Shown here: positions 8,798 to 15,016 of the stretch, one piece after another
Position numbering within the stretch: the stretch's first letter is position 1
How the letters are laid out: every line of letters begins with the position of its first letter
Origin: Gammaproteobacteria bacterium
GTDB taxonomy: Bacteria > Pseudomonadota > Gammaproteobacteria > Pseudomonadales > Pseudomonadaceae
DNA length: 15,016 nucleotides
NCBI GenBank assembly: GCA_012800475.1
Contig: JAAZJF010000138.1
Location: forward strand, 1-15,016
Reading direction: 5' to 3'
The notes under the pieces: generated by a model
The model's database searches: none
What the model saw: the letters and a program-made list of their open reading frames with translations, nothing else
What the model was told of the DNA's origin: nothing
Program-made: the position numbers and the translations under genes

Positions 8798-8981
8798 TTT
8801 CGCACAACCCCCTGTCTATACTTAATCTTCCTTGTCAGCGTCATAATATCGCCGCGCATATTAAGTGGCTGCCAGCAGCATAGTGGCGTTTTGCAATCTT
8901 TTTGACGATGCCTGCATACTTAAAACATAAGTCTTTGATTTATAAGGGTTTTAAAAGTTGGCACGATAATCGCTTAACTCT

Positions 8982-9012
8982 AAGCACTATCACTTAAGGT
9001 GAAGCACTATCA
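8982..9012 (+). repeat. 11-bp direct repeat around the GGDEF gene ribosome site
   Basis: AAGCACTATCA occurs at 8982-8992 and again at 9002-9012, exactly 20 bases apart. The second copy runs into the ATG at 9012, and the AAGGTGA ribosome site sits between the copies. It could be a regulator site, or the remains of a small tandem duplication. The role is not known. Confidence 0.5.
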
Positions 9013-9934
9013 TGCATACACAACCCATATCCAATGTGATTTATATTGATCAAAAATCAGCAAAGCAAGTTAAAGAGCCTGTTTGCCCACAGCCACTGCT
9101 GGTGTTATCTGCTGCAGAGGTGCGTCAGCAGTTATTGATGCAATTACAAAGCTCACTGGATTTGCGCACTGTGTTAACACTGTTTTTAACACGTCACAAC
9201 GTCTTGTTGCTTTTGACTCACTGAGTTTTAATCACAGCACTCATAATGAGACTGTGGCTTTAGGTGCCAATAGTACACACCACATACAGTACACCTTGAA
9301 TTATCAAACTGAGTTTTTAGGTGAGATCACTTTTACGCGAGCGCAACGATTTGATGATATTGAGCTGAGTAATCTTGAGTCGATTATGTCCAGCTTGGTT
9401 TTACCCTTGCGTAATGCTTTGTTGTATAGCACCGCTCTACACAATGCGATGAAAGATCCACTGACAGGTGCCGGCAACCGCATATCGATGCAGAGCACTT
9501 TAGAGCGCGATATCGCTATTGCACAACGCCACAATCAAGCTTTGTCAGTGTTAATGGTCGATATTGATTATTTTAAGCGCATTAATGACACCTACGGCCA
9601 TAGCACAGGCGATACGGTATTAGTCAATGTAGCGCATACGTTGCAAAAACAACTGCGTAACTCTGATTCATTATTTCGTTATGGTGGCGAGGAGTTCTTG
9701 GTGGTTTTACCCAACACCTGCAGTCTTGATGCAGCTGTGGTTGCAGAACGCTTAAGAGCCAGCTTAGAAGCATTACAGATCAGTAATGAGCAAGGTGTCA
9801 TCAGTGTCACGGCAAGCATTGGTTGTGCAGCACTGAAGGCGCAGGAGTCACTCAATAGTGTATTGCAACGTTCGGATGCAGCTTTATATGCAGCAAAGAA
9901 CAAAGGACGCAATCAAGTTAGCTATGCGTCATAA
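9012..9934 (+). pseudogene. GGDEF diguanylate cyclase with N-terminal sensory region, split by a one-base frameshift
   Basis: The locus encodes a c-di-GMP synthase-type protein resembling PA3177 of P. aeruginosa, but in two frames. From the ATG at 9012 (AAGGTGA upstream) the first frame gives a plausible N-terminus including LSAAEVRQQLLMQLQSSLDL, then leaves register and stops at 9224. The next frame continues the protein from about 9185 to the TAA at 9934. It covers a short N-terminal region of unknown fold (ending LVLPLRNALLYSTALH) and a full GGDEF domain: DPLTGAGNR, MVDIDYFKRINDTYGH, the active site GGEEF at 9683-9697, and an inhibitory RxxD site (RNSD) five residues before it. Adding one T in the run at 9183-9187 joins the two parts. 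The catalytic half is intact and could be made alone from an internal start (TTG 9083 or ATG 9386). It may be a pseudogene, a phase-variable gene or a sequencing error. Confidence 0.8.
9183..9187 (+). other. Frameshift point: run of five T's in the GGDEF gene
   Basis: In the first frame the codons are CTG TTT TTA ACA. A sixth T would give CTG TTT TTT AAC ACG and read on as LFFNTSQRLVAF into the GGDEF half. The run directly follows the 10-bp palindrome GTGTTAACAC (9171-9180). Confidence 0.75.
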
Positions 9935-9949
9935 TATTGACGCATAGCT
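9920..9949. terminator. Perfect hairpin between the convergent GGDEF gene and rluB
   Basis: A 12-bp perfect stem (9920-9931 with 9938-9949) encloses the 6-base loop TAATAT. The loop begins with the GGDEF gene stop codon TAA, so the left arm encodes the last four residues. It sits 11 bases past the rluB stop and can fold from either strand, which suits a shared terminator for two converging genes. Neither strand has a clear T-run after the stem, so efficiency is uncertain. Confidence 0.6.
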
Positions 9950-9959
9950 GTGTGTGAAT

Positions 9960-11033
9960 TTACTCTGGACGCAAACGACGCACTGTTGGTTTTTTAGAGT
10001 GCGTAGGCTTTGAGCCTGTTGTCGTTACGCCTGGACGCGTACGACGAGCACCGCTATCAAACTCATCAGCTTTATCTTTATGAGTGCTGTAAACAGTTTT
10101 CTTTTCTGGGCGACGGTTATCACGCACTTGAGCAACAGGACGAGCAATTTTACGCTGCTGGCGCTCCAGTTTGTCTTTCGCTTTTTCACTGACTTCTGCT
10201 AAAGCAATGGGCTCTAAACCCACTTCCTTACTGAGAATATCAACTTCGGCTTGTCCCATTTCACGCCAGCGCCCTACGCTGAGCTCTGAAGTTAAGAACA
10301 CCGGTCCAAAACGCACACGCTTCAAACGACTTACAACCACATCCTGCGATTCCCATAAGCGTCGCACTTCACGGTTACGCCCTTCCATCACCACGCAATG
10401 GAACCAGCGGTTAAAGCCTTCACCGCCAGGCGCTGCTTGCACATCAGTAAACTTAGCAGGACCATCTTCAAGCATGACGCCACGCTTGAGGTTTTCAATC
10501 ATCTCATCAGTCACTTCGCCACGCACACGCACCGCATATTCGCGGTCCATCTGATAAGAGGGGTGCATTAAGCGGTTGGCTAATTCACCATCGGTAGTAA
10601 ACATCAACAAACCTGTGGTGTTGATATCTAAACGACCAATATTGATCCAGCGACCGGTATGTGGACGGGGCAAGCGATCGAATACAGTTGGACGGCCTTC
10701 TGGGTCACGACGCGTACACACTTCGCCTTCAGGCTTGTTATAAATCAGCACGCGGCGCTGCAAGTAGGTTTCAGCTTCTTGCTTTAACGGACGACCATCC
10801 ACTGTGATGGCATCCAGTGCGTCGACGCGTGCGCCCAACTTAGCGACGCGTGAGTTGACCAAAACACGGCCATCACTGATCCATTGCTCAATGTCACGGC
10901 GCGAACCAAAGCCCATACGGGCTAAGACTTTTTGCAGCTTTTCGCCAACAGGTGCGACGGCACCTTTCTTAGCTGTATTACTCTGCGGCTTCTCAACTGC
11001 TGGTGCAGCAGTCTTTTTAGTTTTATCGTTCAT
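9960..11033 (-). CDS. rluB: 23S rRNA pseudouridine(2605) synthase
   Basis: RluB isomerises U2605 (E. coli numbering) of 23S rRNA to pseudouridine. The 357-residue protein has a basic, alanine- and lysine-rich N-terminal extension (1-30), an S4 RNA-binding domain (about 31-90, EKLQKVLARMGFGSRR) and an RsuA/RluB-type catalytic domain, with the nucleophilic aspartate D136 in NIGRLDINTTGLLMFTTDG. FNRWFHCVVMEGRNREVRRLWE is the typical later motif. The C-terminal 70 or so residues are basic, low-complexity and probably disordered (RRPEKKTVYS... KPTVRRLRPE), as in Pseudomonas RluB. The ATG at 11033 has a strong GGGAGGTG site 6 bases upstream. The stop lies 25 bases from the convergent GGDEF gene. 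RluE/RluF-type specificity is less likely given this architecture. The scpA/scpB genes often found beside rluB are absent here. Confidence 0.92.
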   Translation of the reverse strand: MNDKTKKTAAPAVEKPQSNTAKKGAVAPVGEKLQKVLARMGFGSRRDIEQWISDGRVLVNSRVAKLGARVDALDAITVDGRPLKQEAETYLQRRVLIYNKPEGEVCTRRDPEGRPTVFDRLPRPHTGRWINIGRLDINTTGLLMFTTDGELANRLMHPSYQMDREYAVRVRGEVTDEMIENLKRGVMLEDGPAKFTDVQAAPGGEGFNRWFHCVVMEGRNREVRRLWESQDVVVSRLKRVRFGPVFLTSELSVGRWREMGQAEVDILSKEVGLEPIALAEVSEKAKDKLERQQRKIARPVAQVRDNRRPEKKTVYSTHKDKADEFDSGARRTRPGVTTTGSKPTHSKKPTVRRLRPE

Positions 11034-11128
11034 CTAAGCACCTCCCGGTGGGTTGCTTGTAAGTTATTAAGTTGCATCATCTGCAAGTTGTTCATTGTAC
11101 GCGCCGTTTAAACAATACACGATATAAA

Positions 11129-13369
11129 TCAATCAGTGCGCTGGGTTAAATGCCACGCTTGGTGGATCTTTTTATTGCGTGCAAAATCAGGATCAAAAGT
11201 TTTTGCGCTAATGTTAGTCACTTGGTAGCGCGCTTCAATGCTCTCATCCATCACAAAGCGACGGAAGTTATTGGAGAAATACAAACTACCACCGGGTGCA
11301 AGGCGCGCCATTGCACGATCAAGCAACACAATATGATCTCGCTGAATATCAAACACATCTTCCATGCGCTTGGAGTTGGAAAATGTGGGTGGATCGACGA
11401 AAATCAGGTCGTATATCTCGCGGTCATTTTCCAACCAGGCCATCACATCCGCATGCACTAGACTGTGTTTGTCAGAGAAACCATTGAGCGCCAAATTACG
11501 TTTAGCCCAATCGAGGTACGTCTTAGAAAGATCTACACTGGTTGTGGTGCGCGCGCCACCTTTGGCCGCATGTACTGTGGCTGCCGCAGTGTAGCAAAAC
11601 AAGTTTAAAAAGCGCTTGCCAGCTGCTTCCTGTTGGATGCGCATGCGCATTGGACGGTGATCTAGAAAAACCCCAGTATCCAAATAGTCCGTTAAGTTGA
11701 CCAGCAGCTTCACGCCGCCTTCAGTGATGTGCATAAACTGGCCGCGTTCCGCTTGACGCTCATACTGACGCGTGCCCGCTTGTCGCTCACGGCGTTTAAT
11801 AACAATACGCTCAGGCGCTACGTCCAATACTGTTGGGATGGCCGCCAACGCATCTAAAAAACGGCCTTTCGCTTTTTCAGGGTCAATTGTTTTGGGTGCA
11901 GCGTATTCTTGTACATGCACCCAATCCGCATAGATATCAACGGCCAAGGCATATTCAGGCATATCGGCATCGTATAAACGGTAGCACTCAACCTGCTCTT
12001 TACGCGCCCACTTACCCAGTTGCTTCAGGTTTTTCTGTAAGCGATTGGCAAACATCTGTCCGCCCTCACTTAAACGAGCGGTTTCAACGCCAGCAATATG
12101 GCGCTCTGGCTCACCGGTTAAACGCGGTGCTGCATCTGAGTCCACAGCTGTGGTTGGCTTAGCGTGAGTGGTGATGCGATCCGCCAGTACAAAGCGCTCG
12201 GGCTGTACTTGGAATAACAATAAACGACATGGCAGCGCACCATTAAATAGCGAATATTGCTTATGACTGCGTAAACCCATGCGCTTACCCAGTTCTGGCG
12301 CACCGGTAAAGACTGCAGCTTCCCAACCCAAACAGGCGGTACGTAAACGCTCACCGAGGTATTGGTAGAGATACAGCAAGCTGGCTTCATCGCCTAAACG
12401 CTCGCCATAAGGTGGGTTAGTGACCACAAGACCCGTTTGCCCTTGATCAGGCTTGGGCTCAAAGGTTGCTAATTCACCCTGGTAAATATTCACCCAGCTG
12501 GACAATCCTGCACGCTCGATATTATTGCGAGCAGGCTGAATCAAGCGTGGATCACCTTCATAACCGCGAATCCATAATGGCGGTTGAGCTAAACCAATTG
12601 CGGCGCGCTCTTGCGCTTGGTCATACAGTGGCTGCCAATCTTCAGGGTTATGACCTAACCAGTTGGTAAAGCCCCAGCGCTCGCGGCGTAAGTTAGGTGC
12701 AATATCCGCAGCCATCATCGCACCTTCAATTAGAAAGGTACCTACACCACACATAGGGTCAGCCAGTGCAGCGCCTTGCTTAGCCAATGCAGGCCAGCCC
12801 GCGCGCAATAAAATAGCGGCAGCCAGGTTTTCTTTTAAGGGGGCGGCACCCTGCTGCAAACGATAACCACGTTGATGCAAGCTTGTACCTGATAAATCCA
12901 AAGACAGCGTGGCTTCACCGCGATTGAGGTGCAAGTGGATGCGGATATCAGGGCTGATTTTATCTACGGAAGGACGATTGCCATCGTTATCACGCAAAGC
13001 ATCGACAATGGCATCTTTAACTTTCAACGCACCAAAGTGGGTGTTATCAATGCCCGAGCCGCGACCGGTAAACTCAACGGACAATGTGCCGTTGGCTTGT
13101 AAGTGCTCAGCCCAGTCGATGTCATTCACACCGTGATACAGATCCTCCACTGTTTTCACACTAAAGCGCTTGAGCACCAACAAAACGCGGTTTGCCAAGC
13201 GTGACCATAAGCACAAGCGATAAGCCGCTTGCATGGTGCCACGACCTGACACACCCGATAATTGCTCGCGAGCATCAGTGAGGCCAAGCGACTGTGCTTC
13301 ATCAAGCAACAGACCCTCAAGGCTTTTGGGGCATGTTAGATACAGTTCTACTTCTTTATTGGCCGGCAT
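11129..13369 (-). CDS. rlmL: Bifunctional 23S rRNA methyltransferase RlmKL (m2G2445 / m7G2069)
   Basis: This fusion enzyme methylates G2445 (N2) and G2069 (N7) of 23S rRNA. With the start used here it has 746 residues (Pseudomonas relatives about 725). A THUMP RNA-binding domain spans about 45-155. The RlmL methyltransferase follows, with DPMCGVGTFLIEGAMMAA (204-221) and the catalytic motif NPPYGERL (318-325). A variable linker lies at about 392-430, then the RlmK half with FLNLFCYTAAATVHAAKGGA (587-606) and DPPTFSNSKRM (659-669). The start is uncertain. MPANKEVELYLTCPK fits the family N-terminus (ATG at 13369). An ATG at 13426 has a better Shine-Dalgarno (AAAGGT, 6 bases) and would add 19 residues. 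The furthest ATG, at 13474, overlaps a likely -10 box and is improbable. The gene sits 95 bases upstream of rluB on the same strand. Confidence 0.95.
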   Translation of the reverse strand: MPANKEVELYLTCPKSLEGLLLDEAQSLGLTDAREQLSGVSGRGTMQAAYRLCLWSRLANRVLLVLKRFSVKTVEDLYHGVNDIDWAEHLQANGTLSVEFTGRGSGIDNTHFGALKVKDAIVDALRDNDGNRPSVDKISPDIRIHLHLNRGEATLSLDLSGTSLHQRGYRLQQGAAPLKENLAAAILLRAGWPALAKQGAALADPMCGVGTFLIEGAMMAADIAPNLRRERWGFTNWLGHNPEDWQPLYDQAQERAAIGLAQPPLWIRGYEGDPRLIQPARNNIERAGLSSWVNIYQGELATFEPKPDQGQTGLVVTNPPYGERLGDEASLLYLYQYLGERLRTACLGWEAAVFTGAPELGKRMGLRSHKQYSLFNGALPCRLLLFQVQPERFVLADRITTHAKPTTAVDSDAAPRLTGEPERHIAGVETARLSEGGQMFANRLQKNLKQLGKWARKEQVECYRLYDADMPEYALAVDIYADWVHVQEYAAPKTIDPEKAKGRFLDALAAIPTVLDVAPERIVIKRRERQAGTRQYERQAERGQFMHITEGGVKLLVNLTDYLDTGVFLDHRPMRMRIQQEAAGKRFLNLFCYTAAATVHAAKGGARTTTSVDLSKTYLDWAKRNLALNGFSDKHSLVHADVMAWLENDREIYDLIFVDPPTFSNSKRMEDVFDIQRDHIVLLDRAMARLAPGGSLYFSNNFRRFVMDESIEARYQVTNISAKTFDPDFARNKKIHQAWHLTQRTD

Positions 13370-13472
13370 AAAATTTCCAGGGGTACTTAATTGAGTGTCT
13401 ATAGCTGGCGTGACTGATGAGCACATAAGTGACCTTTCATCAGTTTGTTGACGCCAGTTCGAATTCTTTATC

Positions 13473-13501
13473 ATTATATAATGTGTTACTGCGTGGCTTA
13501 A
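13473..13501 (-). promoter_or_regulatory. Candidate promoter for rlmL
   Basis: On the minus strand a perfect -10 TATAAT (13478-13473) has TTAAGC (13501-13496) 17 bases upstream; that -35 matches consensus at 3 of 6. The -10 lies in the 12-bp palindrome CATTATATAATG (13472-13483). Transcription from here would begin near 13466, after the ATG at 13474, which supports a start at 13426 or 13369. Confidence 0.4.
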
Positions 13502-13762
13502 TCGTGCGCATAAAGAGCGTCTTAATCTGTCAGCCCATGAAACATAGGGTTACTTATGCCCTCAAGTGCAAAAAAAGCAATGCTTTATACGAAAACAATC
13601 ATTTCATATCTGCTGCACATTGGTTAGAACTGATGTGAGCGTGCTGGTCTTTGCACTGCTTGGAACTCGTCTTGGAGCATATGAGTTTCTTAACTGTACA
13701 GTATAAGGCTTTACTCTAAAGCCTGCGGCAACATTTTAGTCAATAACTGAGGGCAATACCCA
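13475..13762. other. Divergent intergenic region between rlmL and rmf
   Basis: No supported gene is visible. The region should hold the promoters of rlmL (left side) and rmf (right side). An open frame across 13429-13638 is unlike any family I know, overlaps the rlmL start and has no ribosome site, so it is not called. The rmf-proximal part carries the palindrome ACTGTACAGT (13693-13702), overlapping a possible -10 TATAAG (13702-13707), and a short hairpin described separately. Confidence 0.5.
13706..13724 (+). repeat. Short inverted repeat in the rmf upstream region
   Basis: AGGCTTTA (13706-13713) and TAAAGCCT (13717-13724) form a perfect 8-bp stem with a 3-base loop, ending 38 bases before the rmf ATG. 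Depending on the transcription start it could be a hairpin in the rmf leader RNA or a DNA operator. Confidence 0.5.
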
Positions 13763-13978
13763 ATGAGAAGACTCAAGCGTGATCCGTTAGAACGTGCTTT
13801 TTTACGTGGCTACCAACATGGTGTCACAGGCAAATCGCGTGAACTCTGTCCATTTAATTTAGCAACTGCGCGCCAAGCTTGGTTAAACGGCTGGCGTGAA
13901 GGTCGTGGTGATAACTGGGATGGTTACCGCGGCACAGCTGGCCTGCAACGGCTTAATGAACTCAATGCCGTAGGCTAG
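13763..13978 (+). CDS. rmf: Ribosome modulation factor
   Basis: RMF binds 70S ribosomes near the mRNA exit/anti-Shine-Dalgarno region and promotes 100S dimers, silencing translation in stationary phase or under starvation. The 71-residue basic protein starts MRRLKRDPLERAFLRGYQHG and contains CPFNLATARQAWLNGWREGRGDNWDGY-type sequence (about residues 29-55), the hallmark of the family. The E. coli protein is 55 residues. Pseudomonas versions are longer, with a tail like the one here (TAGLQRLNELNAVG). TGAGGG lies 9 bases before the ATG. The gene stands alone between rlmL and pyrD, both on the other strand, an arrangement known from other pseudomonads. Growth-phase and stringent control is typical of the family, but no specific site is proven here. 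Confidence 0.95.
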   Translation: MRRLKRDPLERAFLRGYQHGVTGKSRELCPFNLATARQAWLNGWREGRGDNWDGYRGTAGLQRLNELNAVG

Positions 13979-13993
13979 TTTAGCTCTAAGTGC

Positions 13994-14027
13994 ATCACGT
14001 GAGGTACTTATGCAGGCCTCACGTGAT
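13994..14027. terminator. Perfect hairpin between convergent rmf and pyrD
   Basis: ATCACGTGAGG (13994-14004) and CCTCACGTGAT (14017-14027) form an 11-bp perfect stem with a 12-base loop, 15 bases after the rmf stop and 15 bases past the pyrD stop. It is placed to serve both converging genes. No long T-run follows directly on either strand, so it may terminate weakly or act mainly as an mRNA 3' end stabiliser. Confidence 0.6.
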
Positions 14028-14042
14028 TAGGCTGTACATTCG

Positions 14043-15016
14043 TTAATTTTTATCACGTAATACTGCAGCAATAGCATCCACAGATTCACGAATCAATTCT
14101 GGACCGCGATAAATAAAGCCTGAGTAGACTTGAACTAAGCTTGCACCGGCTTCAATTTTTTCTGCGGCATGCTCGCCTTGTGTAATCCCACCTGCAGCGA
14201 TAATCGGTATGCGACCGCCTAAGGTTTGCGCGAGTACACGCACGACATGCGTACTTTGCTCACGTACCGGCGCGCCGGATAAGCCACCCGCTTCGTTTGC
14301 ATGCAACATGCCTTCAACACCTGCACGCGATACCGTGGTGTTGGTCGCTATCACTGCATTCATGCCCGTCTCGAGCAAGATGCTTGCGACTTCGGTGATT
14401 TCTTCATCACTCATATCGGGAGCGATTTTAATCGCTAAAGGCACAAGTTTGCCATGCAATGCAGTCAACTCTTCCTGACGTTGACGTAAAGCACTGAGTA
14501 AGTTTTTCAATGAGTCGCCAAACTGCAACGAGCGTAGGCCTGGCGTATTGGGTGAGCTGACATTGACGGTGATGTAACTGGCATGGCTATATACTTTTTC
14601 CATGCACAACAAGTAGTCATCTACGGCTTTTTCCACGGGCGTATCGACATTTTTACCAATATTGATACCCAGCACGCCAGAGAACTTGGCGTTTTTAACC
14701 CGCTCAACCAGATGATCCACACCGAGGTTGTTAAACCCCATACGATTGATCACACCTTGCGCAGCAGGTAAACGAAATAGACGTGGTTTGGGGTTGCCAG
14801 GCTGTCCACGCGGTGTGACCGTGCCAATCTCAACAAAGCCAAAACCTAATCCTGATAAACCTAAAATAGCATCGCCATTTTTATCGAGCCCAGCGGCTAA
14901 ACCAACAGGGTTAGGGAATTCAATACCCATCACCCGAACAGGTAATGAGGCAGGTTGTTTCACCATACGTCGTGGCAAACCCAAACGGCCGGCAGCACCG
15001 AGCATATCAATGGTTA
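14043..15016 (-). CDS. pyrD: Dihydroorotate dehydrogenase (quinone), class 2 (5' end cut off by the window)
   Basis: This FMN enzyme oxidises dihydroorotate to orotate in pyrimidine synthesis and passes electrons to the quinone pool at the inner membrane. About 324 residues are visible. The frame is open to the window edge (...TIDMLGAAGRLGLPRR), and the ATG at 15005 is internal, not the start. Pseudomonas PyrD is about 342 residues, so roughly 20 N-terminal residues of the membrane-associating helix are missing. Counting from that internal Met, GLAAGLDKNGDA (35-46) binds FMN, IGTVTPRGQPGNPKPRLFRL follows at 60-79, and NVSSPNTPGLRSLQFGDSL (148-166) holds the class 2 catalytic serine (S151). 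Later come IKIAPDMSDEE, IATNTTVSR and IIAAGGI with YSGFIYRGP near the C-terminus. It ends convergently with rmf across a hairpin. Confidence 0.97.
   Translation of the reverse strand, partial: TIDMLGAAGRLGLPRRMVKQPASLPVRVMGIEFPNPVGLAAGLDKNGDAILGLSGLGFGFVEIGTVTPRGQPGNPKPRLFRLPAAQGVINRMGFNNLGVDHLVERVKNAKFSGVLGINIGKNVDTPVEKAVDDYLLCMEKVYSHASYITVNVSSPNTPGLRSLQFGDSLKNLLSALRQRQEELTALHGKLVPLAIKIAPDMSDEEITEVASILLETGMNAVIATNTTVSRAGVEGMLHANEAGGLSGAPVREQSTHVVRVLAQTLGGRIPIIAAGGITQGEHAAEKIEAGASLVQVYSGFIYRGPELIRESVDAIAAVLRDKN

Noticed and set aside
13429..13638. A 69-residue open frame upstream of rmf
   Set aside because: No recognisable family, no ribosome site, overlap with the rlmL 5' end and promoter; most likely a chance frame.
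13630..13670. Sigma54 (-24/-12) promoter for rmf
   Set aside because: The GG and GC dinucleotides are not 10 bases apart and the TGGCAC/TTGC consensus is not met.
13693..13702. ACTGTACAGT as a LexA (SOS) box
   Set aside because: It lacks the CTGT-N8-ACAG spacing of a LexA site; only the central palindrome is present.
1..15016. CRISPR arrays, insertion sequences, att sites, tRNA/rRNA genes, defence or biosynthetic islands
   Set aside because: No regularly spaced repeats, transposase or integrase motifs, cloverleaf-like segments or non-core accessory genes were found on reading both strands by eye.

Overview
This window looks like ordinary chromosomal core sequence from a gammaproteobacterium of the family Pseudomonadaceae. 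The encoded proteins resemble Pseudomonas homologues as I remember them: a PheA with fused chorismate mutase, prephenate dehydratase and ACT domains, a GyrA with Thr at position 83, the ubiG-mupP-yciK order, an RlmKL fusion and a 71-residue RMF. By eye the base composition is near 50% G+C, below that of most Pseudomonas. I infer a lower-GC relative (Thiopseudomonas/Denitrificimonas-like or a pertucinogena-group-like lineage), but the genus cannot be fixed without a search.

Layout, left to right. (1) Positions 1-4820, minus strand: gyrA, serC and pheA, transcribed in that order. gyrA and serC are 7 bp apart, and serC and pheA overlap by one base (TAATG). The cluster joins DNA supercoiling with serine/pyridoxal phosphate and phenylalanine synthesis, as in other pseudomonads. 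pheA runs off the left edge. (2) 4821-5127: a divergent intergenic region. (3) 5128-8762, plus strand: an MtaD-type amidohydrolase, ubiG, mupP and yciK. ubiG and mupP also overlap as TAATG. A strong hairpin follows yciK. (4) 9012-9934, plus strand: a GGDEF diguanylate cyclase locus that is out of frame with itself at a run of five T's. (5) 9960-13369, minus strand: rluB and rlmL, both acting on 23S rRNA. (6) 13763-13978, plus strand: rmf, the ribosome hibernation factor. (7) 14043-15016, minus strand: pyrD, running off the right edge.

Functionally, the right half is rich in ribosome genes (rluB, rlmL, rmf). The left half combines biosynthesis (serC, pheA, ubiG, pyrD), cell-wall recycling (mupP) and purine/methylthioadenosine salvage (mtaD).

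I found no mobile element, CRISPR array, tRNA, rRNA, prophage gene or defence island, and nothing that amounts to an undescribed system. The points most worth a second look are the frameshift in the GGDEF gene, small palindromes and hairpins in the rmf leader and at gene ends, and the join between the mtaD...rluB block and the rlmL-rmf-pyrD block.
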